From contig DATBAK010000066.1 in the NCBI GenBank assembly GCA_036271555.1, forward strand, positions 1 to 64,000: 64,000 nt of DNA, in the 5' to 3' direction. The stretch is from Acidimicrobiia bacterium (GTDB lineage Bacteria; Actinomycetota; Acidimicrobiia; IMCC26256; PALSA-610). How positions within the stretch are numbered: position 1 is the first letter of the stretch; each line of letters begins with the position of its first letter. The position numbers and the translations under genes are program-made. The notes under the pieces were generated by a model. That model saw only the letters and a program-made list of their open reading frames with translations, searched no databases and had not been told where the DNA came from. Shown one piece after another: positions 16,027-23,786 of this stretch.

Positions 16027-16823
16027 AGATCGCGGGCTCTCGCATCCTCGTCACGGGCGCGTCCTCGGGCATCGGCGCCGCGCTCGCGCCGCAACTCGCG
16101 GCCGCGGGCGCGACGGTCGGGATCGTGGCGCGGCGCGCGGACCGGCTCGAGGCCGTCCTCGCGGAGTGCCGGAAGCACGCGCCGGAGTCGCGCATGTGGT
16201 CCGCCGATCTCGGCGACCTCGACCGCGCCGAGGAGGTCGCGCTCGAAGCGTGGGACGCGTTCGGCGGGCTCGACGGCCTCGTGAACAACGCCGCGATGCC
16301 GAAGCGCACGCCGGTCACGAAGCTCACGCCCGCCGACGTGACGTTGCTCATGGACGTCGACTTCCACTCCCCCGTCCGCATGAGCCTCGCGTTGCTCCCC
16401 AAGATGATCGAGCGCGGCTCCGGAATGATCATGTTCGTGTCGAGCATGGGCGGTCGCATCCCGATCGCGAACGAGGCCGCGTACAACGCCGCGAAATACG
16501 CGATGTGCGGTTGGAGCGAGGCGATGTTCCTCGACCTCTACGGCACGGGTGTCGAGGTGAAGCTCGTGCTGCCCGGTCCGATCGACACCGAGATCTGGGA
16601 ACAGCCCGACAACGAGGCCGCGCTGTTCGACATCGAGAAGGTGCCCGCGGCCGACTGCGCGGCGGGCATCGTCGACGCGATCGCGGGCGACGGCTTCGAG
16701 TACTACGTGCCCGCGCAGTTCCCCGGCGGCATCGACGCGAAGGACATTGCGGTCGGAAAGACCCAGAACTGCGACGACTACCTCAGAGGTATGGCCGCTT
16801 TCGCGCAGAGCGCGCGCTCCTGA
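16023..16823 (+). CDS. short-chain dehydrogenase/reductase
   Basis: A 266-residue classical SDR. Cofactor motif TGASSGIGAAL lies at residues 11-21, ARRADRLEAV (Arg pair favouring NADPH) follows, then NNAAMPKRTPV, catalytic Ser in FVSSMGG, and YNAAKYA (YxxxK). The PGPIDTEIW loop follows. All catalytic residues are in place. It overlaps the lipoate-ligase-like gene by 4 bp and has a GGAGGAG Shine-Dalgarno within it, so the two are coupled. The natural substrate is unknown. Confidence 0.88.
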   Translation: MKIAGSRILVTGASSGIGAALAPQLAAAGATVGIVARRADRLEAVLAECRKHAPESRMWSADLGDLDRAEEVALEAWDAFGGLDGLVNNAAMPKRTPVTKLTPADVTLLMDVDFHSPVRMSLALLPKMIERGSGMIMFVSSMGGRIPIANEAAYNAAKYAMCGWSEAMFLDLYGTGVEVKLVLPGPIDTEIWEQPDNEAALFDIEKVPAADCAAGIVDAIAGDGFEYYVPAQFPGGIDAKDIAVGKTQNCDDYLRGMAAFAQSARS

Positions 16824-16839
16824 GCCGCCCGGCATCAGC

Positions 16840-16866
16840 TTGACGGCGCGGGCGCGCGGGTAGGTT
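16840..16866 (+). promoter_or_regulatory. possible promoter of the second GYW-repeat gene
   Basis: TTGACG at 16840-16845 and TAGGTT at 16861-16866 are 15 bp apart, slightly short for a sigma-70 spacer. A GAAAGGTGGG Shine-Dalgarno lies at 16914-16923, so this message has a real leader, unlike many genes here. Confidence 0.35.
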
Positions 16867-16928
16867 GCTCGCGAGTCGCGACCTCGATATCGGGCCTCCA
16901 GCCGGCGCCCGACGAAAGGTGGGATGGC

Positions 16929-18347
16929 ATGCCCCCGCGCCGTGCCCCGCTCGTGGCGTGCGTCATCGCCACGGTGTTGCTCGGCGCGTCCCCGCTCGGC
17001 GCGACGACCTCGGCGCGTTCGTTCGCGATGCCGCGCTCGGCGTCCGCGGTGGTGCACGCGCTCGCGTCGACGCAGGTCACGCGCGCGGCGGATGGTCCGC
17101 ACGCCGACTCGTTGTGCTGGGAACGCGACTACAGCGACGCGCCCGGCGACGCGCCCATCGACGCGACGTCGTATCGACTCACCTACGACTGCCAGTCGCT
17201 CACTTGGCGGCTCGCGGTGTCACTCACCGCGCCCGTGCAACCGGCGGCCTTCGACAGCCTCGCGATCGAGATCGACACCGACAACGATCCCGGGAACGGA
17301 TGCGTCGGGTTCGACGTGCTCGCGGCCGGCGTGTTCGGCCCGAACAACGTGCCGAAGGGTGTGCTCGTTGCCACACCGACGTGCGATCCGAACACGTGGA
17401 CGACGGTCGGCCCCGCGGGCTTCTCGGCGTACGGCTCGGGCAAGGAGCTCGCGCTCAGCTTCTCCGAGCACGCGCTGGCCGACGCGCCCCGCCTCATCTG
17501 GAACGCGGGCGTCGTGCCGCGCGACCCGGAGCAGCCGGTCGACTCACTCCCCGACCAGGGCGTCGTCGTGGCCGGCGAGTTCCTGCCCGCGACCTCCGCG
17601 CACGACGGGTACTGGCTCGTCGACTCCGCCGGCGGCGTGCACGCGTACGGCAACGCCGGCTTCCACGGCGACCTCGGCGGCCACACGCTCGCGCAGCCGA
17701 TCGTGTCGATGGCCCGCCGCACCGATCGCGACGGCTACTGGCTGCTCGGCCGCGACGGCGGCGTCTTCACGTTCGGCGACGCGCACTTCTACGGATCGAC
17801 CGGCGCGCTGCGGCTCAACCGTCCGGTCGTGTCGATGGCGGCGACGAGCAATTGCGGCGGCTACTGGTTCGTCGCGGCCGACGGCGGCATCTTCAGCTTC
17901 GGGAACGCACACTTCTACGGATCGACCGGAGCGCTGCACCTCAACCGTCCCGTCGTGTCGATGGCGGCGACCCCGACCGGCCGTGGCTACTGGTTGGTCG
18001 CGTCCGACGGCGGGATCTTCGCGTTCGGCGACGCGCACTTCTACGGGTCGACCGGCGCGCTCCATCTCAATCGACCGATCGTCGGCATGGAACCGACGCC
18101 GAGCGGTCACGGCTATTGGTTGATCGCCTCCGACGGCGGGATCTTCGCGTTCGGCGACGCGCACTTCTACGGGTCGACCGGCGGCATCCACCTCGTGAGC
18201 CCGATCGTCGGCATGCGCCGCTCGCCGACCGGCAAGGGCTATCGCTTCGTCGCGGCCGACGGCGGCATCTTCGGATTCGGCGACGCGGCGTTCCTCGGCG
18301 GCCTCGGTGGCGGTCGGCCTCCGAGCCCGATCGTCGCGATGGGCTAG
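16929..18347 (+). CDS. secreted protein with DTDxDPxxGC domain and six GYW repeats
   Basis: A 472-residue exported protein. A signal peptide (PLVACVIATVLLGASPLGA) is followed by a ~170-residue beta-rich domain with YRLTYDCQSLTW, IEIDTDNDPGNGC and TPTCDPNTWT; the Asp-rich turn looks like a calcium site and the four Cys could pair. The C-terminal 250 residues are six 42-residue repeats (GYWLVASDGGIFAFGDAHFY type). The first domain is shared with the protein at 23787-25130. A Shine-Dalgarno (GAAAGGTGGG) sets the start at 16929; the ATG at 16924 is in another frame. Six repeats of this length suggest a closed six-bladed propeller. The ligand is unknown; a cell-surface role is likely. Confidence 0.75.
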   Translation: MPPRRAPLVACVIATVLLGASPLGATTSARSFAMPRSASAVVHALASTQVTRAADGPHADSLCWERDYSDAPGDAPIDATSYRLTYDCQSLTWRLAVSLTAPVQPAAFDSLAIEIDTDNDPGNGCVGFDVLAAGVFGPNNVPKGVLVATPTCDPNTWTTVGPAGFSAYGSGKELALSFSEHALADAPRLIWNAGVVPRDPEQPVDSLPDQGVVVAGEFLPATSAHDGYWLVDSAGGVHAYGNAGFHGDLGGHTLAQPIVSMARRTDRDGYWLLGRDGGVFTFGDAHFYGSTGALRLNRPVVSMAATSNCGGYWFVAADGGIFSFGNAHFYGSTGALHLNRPVVSMAATPTGRGYWLVASDGGIFAFGDAHFYGSTGALHLNRPIVGMEPTPSGHGYWLIASDGGIFAFGDAHFYGSTGGIHLVSPIVGMRRSPTGKGYRFVAADGGIFGFGDAAFLGGLGGGRPPSPIVAMG

Positions 18348-18350
18348 CTG

Positions 18351-18367
18351 GGCGCCGGCGCGGCGCC
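18351..18367. terminator. hairpin between convergent genes
   Basis: GGCGCC-GGCGC-GGCGCC forms a short all-GC hairpin in the 24-bp gap between the plus-strand GYW-repeat gene and the minus-strand molybdoenzyme. No U-tract follows, which is common in high-GC actinobacteria. Confidence 0.4.
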
Positions 18368-18371
18368 GCGA

Positions 18372-20606
18372 TTACGCCGGCGCGGGCGTCAGCGTCACCG
18401 GGATGCCGTTGAGGACGGCGTTCCCGGAGAGCGGATCGAAGCGGTCGGTGCTCGAGAGGACGTTGCTGTTCGCACCGGGCCGGCGCTGCGCGACGCGCAG
18501 CTGCGCACCCTCGGCGTCGTGACCCCAACCGTGCGGGATGCTGACGACGCCGGGCATCACCGCGTCGGTCACTTCCGCGTGCAGCTCCACTTCACCGGTC
18601 GCGGACGCGACGACCACGCACTCGCCGTCGACGACGCCACTGCGGCGGGCGTCGTCGGGGTGCACGTGCACCGTGCAACGCTCTTTGCCCTTCACGAGCA
18701 CCTCGACGTTGTGCATCCACGAGTTGTTCGAGCGCAGATCGCGCCGGCCGACGAGCACGAGGGTGCCCTCACGATGTTCCGCGAGCGACGCGCGCAGTCG
18801 CTCGACGTCGGCGACGATCGGCGCGGGCGCGAGCTCGATCATCCCCGACTCGGTGCGCAGGCACTCGGGAACGCGCGGTTGCAGAGGTCCGAGGTCGACG
18901 CCGTGCGGGTTCGCGAGCAAAACGTCGAGCGAGAGCCCGGCTTCGGTTGCACCGAAGCCGTCGCCGTAGGCGCCGTTGCGCAGCATGAAGTCGAGCACGC
19001 GCTCGGGACCGCGGCGCTGCGCGAGCGTTGCGACCAGCTCGCCGGCGTCGCGGCCTTCGACGTTGCTGCCACTGCGGCCGGTCGCCTTCTCCACGAGGCC
19101 GGCGACGATCATGTCGTCGAAGGCATCGACGTCGGCGTGCGCGCCCTGGCCCGCGCAGATCGCCGCCAGCCGCAGCATGACCTGCCACTCCGGCATCTCG
19201 CCGGACTCGAGGTCGAAGACCGGCGGCGAGTAGTTCGCGACGTTGCGGATCGCGAGCGAGTACAGCGCGACGTCGTAGTGCCCGCGCGCGAGCGCGCCCT
19301 CGGCGGGCAGGATCACGTGCGCGTGGCGCGTCGTCTCGTTGCGGTAGATGTCGATGCTCACGAGGAAATCGAGCGACGCGAACGCGCGGTCGAGACGACG
19401 CGCGTCGGGATTCGACACGACCGGATTGCCCGCGACCGTGATGAGCGCACGCACCTGCCCGTCGCCGGGCGTCTCGATCTCCTCGGCGAGGCACACGACC
19501 GGCAGCTCGCCGAACGTCTCGGGCAGGTCGCGCACGCGTGAGCGCCGGCGACCGAACTTCACGCCCCGCCCCTTGCCCGGCGCGCCTGTGCTCGACGGGG
19601 TGGTCGCGGGCTTCGCGAACATCGCGCCGCCCGGACGGTCGAGGTTGCCCGTCACCACGTTGAGCACGTCGACGAGCCACGACGCGAGCGTGCCGAACTC
19701 CTGGGTGCAGGTGCCGATACGCCCGTACACCGCGGCCGTCGCCGCGGACGCGAGCTCGTGCGCGATGCGGCGCGTCGTCGACGCTTCGATGCCCGTCACG
19801 GGCGCAACGACCTCGGGCGTGAACGGCGCGACCACAGCGCGCACGTCGTCGAGGCCGACCACCCAGTCGGCGACCGTGCCGAGGTCGACGACGTTGTCCT
19901 CGAAGATCACGTTGACCAGCGCGGCGAGGAAGTGCGCGTCGGTGCCGGGCCGGATGAAGCAGTGCTCGTCGGCTTCCTCGGCCGTCTTCGACCGGCGCGG
20001 GTCGACGACGACGAGCTTGCCGCCGCGCCCGCGCAGCGCGCGCAGACGACCGGGGATGTCGGGCGCGGTCATGAGACTGCCGTTCGACGCGAACGGGTTC
20101 GCGCCGAGCACGAGCAGGTAGTCGGTGCGGTCGACGTCCGGGACCGGAATGCTCAACGCCGCGCCGAACATCATCGCCGCCGACACCTGCTTCGGCATCT
20201 GGTCGACGGTGCTCGCGGAGTACACGTTGCGCGTGCGCGCGGCCTGGAGGAGCGGACGGTTGTAGAGCAGCCCCGACAAATTGTGCGCGGTCGGGTTGCC
20301 GAGGTACACCGCGAGCGCGTCGGGCCCGTGCTCGGCGACGATGCGCGTGAGGTTCTCGTCGATCAGCTCGAACGCCGCGTCCCAGCTCGCCTCGCGCCAC
20401 TCGCTGCCGGTGCGGATCTGCGGTCGCCGCAAGCGATCGGGATCGCGCTCGAGCGCGCGCAGCGCGGTGCCCTTCGGGCACAGGTAGCCGTGGCTGAAGA
20501 CGTCGTCCTTGTCGCCGCGGACGAGCGTGACCTCGCGGTCCTCGACGTGCAGCTCGAGCCCACAGGTCGCCTCGCACAAGGGGCACGTGTAGTACGAGAT
20601 CGCCAT
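18372..20606 (-). CDS. molybdopterin-dependent oxidoreductase with N-terminal 4Fe-4S cluster
   Basis: A 744-residue member of the DMSO reductase/formate dehydrogenase superfamily. The N-terminus has a CPLCEATCGLEL..CPKG motif for one 4Fe-4S cluster. Molybdopterin-binding segments follow: LGANPFASNGS, VVDPRRSKTAEEAD, RPGTDAHFLAAL, and the C-terminal dinucleotide-binding barrel with GRRDLRSNNSWMHN and IPHGWGHD. No Tat signal is seen, so it is cytoplasmic. The active-site Mo ligand is not obvious in the STVDQMPKQV region. Substrate is unknown; such lone subunits are often annotated as formate dehydrogenase-like or nitrate-reductase-like. A TACCGT box 7 nt before the ATG suggests leaderless transcription, divergent from tag. 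Confidence 0.82.
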   Translation of the reverse strand: MAISYYTCPLCEATCGLELHVEDREVTLVRGDKDDVFSHGYLCPKGTALRALERDPDRLRRPQIRTGSEWREASWDAAFELIDENLTRIVAEHGPDALAVYLGNPTAHNLSGLLYNRPLLQAARTRNVYSASTVDQMPKQVSAAMMFGAALSIPVPDVDRTDYLLVLGANPFASNGSLMTAPDIPGRLRALRGRGGKLVVVDPRRSKTAEEADEHCFIRPGTDAHFLAALVNVIFEDNVVDLGTVADWVVGLDDVRAVVAPFTPEVVAPVTGIEASTTRRIAHELASAATAAVYGRIGTCTQEFGTLASWLVDVLNVVTGNLDRPGGAMFAKPATTPSSTGAPGKGRGVKFGRRRSRVRDLPETFGELPVVCLAEEIETPGDGQVRALITVAGNPVVSNPDARRLDRAFASLDFLVSIDIYRNETTRHAHVILPAEGALARGHYDVALYSLAIRNVANYSPPVFDLESGEMPEWQVMLRLAAICAGQGAHADVDAFDDMIVAGLVEKATGRSGSNVEGRDAGELVATLAQRRGPERVLDFMLRNGAYGDGFGATEAGLSLDVLLANPHGVDLGPLQPRVPECLRTESGMIELAPAPIVADVERLRASLAEHREGTLVLVGRRDLRSNNSWMHNVEVLVKGKERCTVHVHPDDARRSGVVDGECVVVASATGEVELHAEVTDAVMPGVVSIPHGWGHDAEGAQLRVAQRRPGANSNVLSSTDRFDPLSGNAVLNGIPVTLTPAPA

Positions 20607-20649
20607 GGCGGAAACGGTAGACGTCCTGCCCGGTATCGTGCGTCGGCCC

Positions 20650-21189
20650 ATGAGCACCTACTGCGAGATGGCACCGGGCGACCCCTGGCACGGCCCGTAT
20701 CACGACACCGAGTACGGCTTCCCGACGCGCGACGACTCGATCCTCTTCGAACGGCTCGTGCTCGAGATCAATCAGGCCGGGTTGTCGTGGTTGACCGTGT
20801 TGAAGAAGCGCGCCGCGTTCCGTGCCGCGTTCGACGACTTCGATCCTGCGGTCGTCGCGGGCTACGGCGCTGCCGAGCGGGAGCGGCTGCTCGCCGACGC
20901 GGGCATCATCCGCAACCGCGCCAAGGTCGACGCCGCGATCGCGAACGCGGCGACGGTCGTCGCGCTCCAAGCGGAGCACGGATCGTTCGCCGCATGGATC
21001 GACGGGCAGCACCCGCGCCCGATCGACGATTGGGTGAAGCTGTTCAAGAAGACGTTCCGCTTCACCGGCGGCGAGATCGTCAAGGAGTTCCTGATGAGCA
21101 CCGGCTACCTAGGCGGCGCCCACGACGAGTCGTGTCCGGTCGCCGCGCAGATCGCCGCGTTGCGCCCACCCTGGATGGAGGGTTCGTGA
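20650..21189 (+). CDS. tag: DNA-3-methyladenine glycosylase I
   Basis: A 179-residue base-excision enzyme that removes 3-methyladenine from alkylated DNA. The N-terminal HhH-superfamily signature reads DPWHGPYHDTEYGFPTRDD, followed by NQAGLSWLTVLKKRAAFR, where the Glu/Trp pocket residues lie. The four zinc ligands of Tag appear: Cys5 and His17-like in the N-terminus and GAHDESC (His and Cys) near the C-terminus. The ATG at 20650 follows a TATCGT box by 10 nt; the upstream ATG at 20605 lies in the palindrome CCATGG that also starts the opposite gene and is not preferred. The stop TGA begins an 86-bp repeat. Confidence 0.92.
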   Translation: MSTYCEMAPGDPWHGPYHDTEYGFPTRDDSILFERLVLEINQAGLSWLTVLKKRAAFRAAFDDFDPAVVAGYGAAERERLLADAGIIRNRAKVDAAIANAATVVALQAEHGSFAAWIDGQHPRPIDDWVKLFKKTFRFTGGEIVKEFLMSTGYLGGAHDESCPVAAQIAALRPPWMEGS

Positions 21190-21272
21190 GCGAGCCCGGC
21201 GCAGACCGCAGGCGCGGTCAGCAGGAGACCGACGGCAACCGTCGGGCTCGAGCGCCGGAGGTGGTCGCCGCA
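21187..21272 (+). repeat. 86-bp junction repeat, copy 1 (tag / MBL hydrolase)
   Basis: The segment runs from the stop TGA of tag to the ATG of the next gene. It contains two hairpins, GACCGC-AGGC-GCGGTC and CCGACGG-CAA-CCGTCGG, then CGAGCGCCGGAGGTGGTCGC, which supplies a Shine-Dalgarno, and ends CCGCATGA. TGAGCGA occurs at both edges, as though a GTGA overlap had been opened. Copies 2 and 3 are at 36943 and 48885. Confidence 0.8.
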
Positions 21273-21985
21273 TGAGCGATCGCTTCTACTTCCGGCAGCT
21301 GCTCGCCGGCCACGACTTCGCGCAGGCCGACCAGATCGCGCAGCAGATGGTGAACTTCTGCTACCTGATCGGCGACCGCGAGCGCGGCGAGTGCGTCGCG
21401 ATCGACCCCGCGTACGGCGTGAGCGAGCTCGTCGAGATCGTCGGCGCGGCAGGCATGAAGCTCACCGGCGTGCTCGTCACGCACTACCACCCCGACCATG
21501 TCGGTGGTGACCTCGGCGGTTGGAAGATCGAGGGCGTACGCGAGCTGCTCGCGCTCGACGTGTCGGCGCCCGTGCACGTGAACGACGCGGAGGCACACGG
21601 TGTGATGCGCGTCACCGGCGCGTCGGAGAGCGACCTCGTGCGTCATCGAGGCGGCGACGTCGTGAACGTCGGCGACATCGCGATCACGCTGCTGCACACA
21701 CCCGGTCACACGCCCGGCAGTCAGTGCTTCCTCGTCGACGGCCGGTTGGTCTCGGGCGACACGTTGTTCCTCGACGGCTGCGGCCGCACCGACCTTCCCG
21801 GCGGCGATCCCGGCGCGCTCTACGACAGCATCGAGACGCTCGCGTCGCTCCCCGACGACACGGTCCTGTTTCCCGGCCACCGCTACTCGGCCGAGGCGTC
21901 GCTCCGCCTCGACGAGACCCGCAATCGCAACATCGTCTTCCGCCCCAAGACGCGCGAGCAGTGGCTCACGATGTTCGGCAACTGA
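21272..21985 (+). CDS. metallo-beta-lactamase-fold hydrolase, glyoxalase II / persulfide dioxygenase-like
   Basis: A 237-residue single-domain MBL protein. Metal-binding motifs are complete: THYHPDHVGG, LHTPGHTPGSQC, SGDTLFLDGCGRTDLPGGD, and FPGHRYSAE. The GCGRTDLPGGD motif is usual in the hydroxyacylglutathione hydrolase and ETHE1 persulfide dioxygenase branch. The protein lacks the C-terminal glutathione-binding domain of glyoxalase II, so a mycothiol-based or persulfide substrate is plausible in an actinobacterium. The start and Shine-Dalgarno (GGAGG) are provided by the 86-bp repeat that precedes it. Confidence 0.82.
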   Translation: MSDRFYFRQLLAGHDFAQADQIAQQMVNFCYLIGDRERGECVAIDPAYGVSELVEIVGAAGMKLTGVLVTHYHPDHVGGDLGGWKIEGVRELLALDVSAPVHVNDAEAHGVMRVTGASESDLVRHRGGDVVNVGDIAITLLHTPGHTPGSQCFLVDGRLVSGDTLFLDGCGRTDLPGGDPGALYDSIETLASLPDDTVLFPGHRYSAEASLRLDETRNRNIVFRPKTREQWLTMFGN

Positions 21986-22018
21986 TCGACTCTCGCGACA
22001 CTGACCCGCTCGCCTTCA

Positions 22019-22065
22019 ACTTTGCGACGCTCAGCGCCCGGGAGGGACATCCAAGGTCGCAAAGT
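22019..22065. repeat. TTTGCGAC hairpin element, copy 1
   Basis: ACTTTGCGAC and GTCGCAAAGT are perfect 10-bp inverted arms around a 27-nt interior. The reverse strand shares GGGC-(G/A)CTGAG-(C/G)GTCGCAAAG with the hairpin at 54855-54899. It follows the MBL stop and could serve as a terminator. Confidence 0.65.
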
Positions 22066-22102
22066 GCGGTGCTCGGCGCGCCGCGCCGGCGGATCGCAGA
22101 GA

Positions 22103-22357
22103 TCAGGCCGCGGGTGCGCCGCCCCGACGGGGACCGGGGTGCGGCGCGCGAACGCGCCGGCGCTTCGGCATCGGGATGACGTTGCCGCGTTCGGAGCCGA
22201 CGACGGTGAGCCGGGGCGACGCCGTGCGGCTCCCGTCGTCGGCGTTGGCCCCTCCGCGACCTGAGGCGGACGGGTGGGCAGCGACGGCGGCCTCGAGGCC
22301 CTCGAGGAAGCGCGCGTGCGGAGACCGCACCTGCTTCCACTCGCGCTTGGCGCGCAT
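22103..22357 (-). CDS. small basic protein of unknown function
   Basis: An 84-residue protein (MRAKREWKQVRSPHARFLEG start) with a helical N-terminus and a long polar, basic tail (PKRRRVRAPHPGPRRG). I do not recognise the family. It is kept because a good Shine-Dalgarno (GGGAGGG) lies 7 nt before the ATG and the N-terminal 30 residues look like a folded amphipathic helix. The inverted repeat GGACT-N6-AGTCC about 30 bp upstream may be its operator. The rest of 21986-22439 holds only the hairpin at 22019 and no other gene. Confidence 0.45.
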   Translation of the reverse strand: MRAKREWKQVRSPHARFLEGLEAAVAAHPSASGRGGANADDGSRTASPRLTVVGSERGNVIPMPKRRRVRAPHPGPRRGGAPAA

Positions 22358-22439
22358 CGCGACACCCTCCCGGATCCGCCCGGACTACTGAGAGTCCAAT
22401 CGGCGCGCCGGGCCCGAAGCTGAGAAAGCGGAGCCGCCG

Positions 22440-23618
22440 CTACGAAGGGTCGAACAGGACCGGCAACCGGTTCGGCCCCCGGAACGCCATGCCTTCGATG
22501 ACGGGCGCAGCCGCATCCGGGTCGAGCCGCAGGTTCGGCAGCCGGTCGAGGATCGTGTCGAGGCCGACGCGCAGCTCGAGCCGCGCGAGGTGCATGCCGA
22601 GGCACTGGTGCGGACCCGTGCCGAACGCGACGTGGTGCTGCACGGGCCGGCCGAGCTTCCACTCCTCCGGCTCGTCGAAGCGCGCCGCGTCGCGATTCGC
22701 CGACCCGGTGACGACCGAGACCGGCGACCCCGCGGCGACCGGGCAACCTCCGATCTCGGTGTCGCGCGCGGCGACGCGGCTGACCATCGTCACCGACGTC
22801 TCCCAGCGCAGCGTCTCCTCGATCACCTCGGGCATGAGCGAGCGATCGTTCATCACCTGCTCGTACGCGGCCGGGTGCGTGAGCAGCGCGACGAGGCAGT
22901 TGCCCATCACGCGGAACGTCGTCTCCGCGCCCGCGGGCAGCAGCAGTCGCAGGAAGCCGTAGATCTTGCTGTCGGAGAGTCGTTCGCCGTCGATCTCGGT
23001 GTTGACGAGATCGCTCAGGAAGTCGCCCGACGGCGTGGCGCGGCGCGCCTCGACGAGCGGCGTCAGGTAGTCGACCATCGCCTGCGACGCGGCGTGACCG
23101 GCCGGCGGGTTGAGCGGACCGGTGTTGATCTGCTCGGCCCAGAGCGCGAACTGCTCGGAGTCTTCGAGCGGCACACCGACGATCCCGCAGATCACCTGCA
23201 CCGGGTACTTCGCGGTGATGTCGGCGACGAGATCGCCGCGCCCGTTCGGCGCGATCTCGTCGAGCAGGCGCGCGATCGCCGGGCGCACGAGGGTGTCGTC
23301 CCACTTCTCGAGCTGCGACGCGCGGAACGCCTTGGCGACGAGGTTGCGATACTTACGGTGCTCGGGGCCGTCGAGGGCGAGGATCAGATCGCCCATGTAC
23401 TCGCCGATGTGCTCGCGGTTGATCGACGACGAGAACGTCTCGACGTCGCGCAGCACGTGCTCGACGTTCTGCCAGTCGAGCACCTGATAGGTCGGCAGGC
23501 TGCCGCCCATCGAGATACCGGGGCTCTCGGCGACCGGACATCCCGCCTCGAGGGCTGCGCGCCACGCGCCGTAGGGCTGGGCCGTCGTCCACTCGACCGG
23601 AAGCGTCGTGTCGCTCAT
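22440..23618 (-). CDS. cytochrome P450
   Basis: A 392-residue soluble bacterial P450. I-helix: LRLLLPAGAETTFRV (Ala-Gly-x-Glu-Thr-Thr oxygen-binding groove). ExxR: EETLRWE. Heme loop: AFGTGPHQCLGMHLARLE with the axial Cys. Electrons would come from a ferredoxin not encoded here. The substrate is unknown; steroid or fatty-acyl hydroxylation fits the neighbourhood. The ATG at 23618 has a GGAGCGGAG Shine-Dalgarno. The leader is unusual: its ribosome-binding region is present twice (see 23613-23742), and a palindromic operator shared with two other genes lies further upstream. Confidence 0.92.
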   Translation of the reverse strand: MSDTTLPVEWTTAQPYGAWRAALEAGCPVAESPGISMGGSLPTYQVLDWQNVEHVLRDVETFSSSINREHIGEYMGDLILALDGPEHRKYRNLVAKAFRASQLEKWDDTLVRPAIARLLDEIAPNGRGDLVADITAKYPVQVICGIVGVPLEDSEQFALWAEQINTGPLNPPAGHAASQAMVDYLTPLVEARRATPSGDFLSDLVNTEIDGERLSDSKIYGFLRLLLPAGAETTFRVMGNCLVALLTHPAAYEQVMNDRSLMPEVIEETLRWETSVTMVSRVAARDTEIGGCPVAAGSPVSVVTGSANRDAARFDEPEEWKLGRPVQHHVAFGTGPHQCLGMHLARLELRVGLDTILDRLPNLRLDPDAAAPVIEGMAFRGPNRLPVLFDPS

Positions 23619-23742
23619 GATCTCCGCTCCTTGCGCGCCGTCGGCGCGCCGGGCCGCTCGGGCCACGCTCGCTGCTCGCCGGGATACCCGCCTCGCGCAC
23701 GCTCGCTCATGATCTCCGCTCCTCGCGCGCCGTCGCAGATAC
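23613..23742 (-). repeat. duplicated start region of the P450 gene around a REP-like insert
   Basis: A ~32-bp string (CGACGGCGCGC, A or G, then AGGAGCGGAGATCATGAGCG) occurs at both ends, giving two ATGs 92 bp apart (23710 and 23618). Between them lies a REP-like sequence with GGGTATCCCGGCGAGCAGCG. The first ATG opens a 31-codon reading frame that stops before the real gene. Confidence 0.65.
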
Positions 23743-23760
23743 CTGACACGGTAGTCAGGT
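23741..23760. promoter_or_regulatory. palindromic operator CTGAC-N6-GTCAG of the P450 gene
   Basis: ACCTGAC-ACGGTA-GTCAGGT is a perfect 7+6+7 inverted repeat upstream of the P450. On the minus strand the spacer reads TACCGT and could be the -10 box. The same half-sites and spacing occur at 46784-46799 and 54969-54984. Confidence 0.65.
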
Positions 23761-23786
23761 TCGGTGGGAGGTGAGGCCCGACGCGG

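Noticed and set aside
16924-18123. Frame starting at ATG 16924
   Set aside because: It has no signal peptide pattern and shadows the GYW-repeat gene, whose Shine-Dalgarno spacing fits ATG 16929.
20605-20649. Upstream ATG of tag at 20605
   Set aside because: It would overlap the start codon of the divergent molybdoenzyme in CCATGG, and the added 15 residues do not match Tag proteins.
23615-23710. 31-codon open frame before the P450
   Set aside because: It consists of a REP-like insert between two copies of the start region; composition shows no sign of a conserved peptide.
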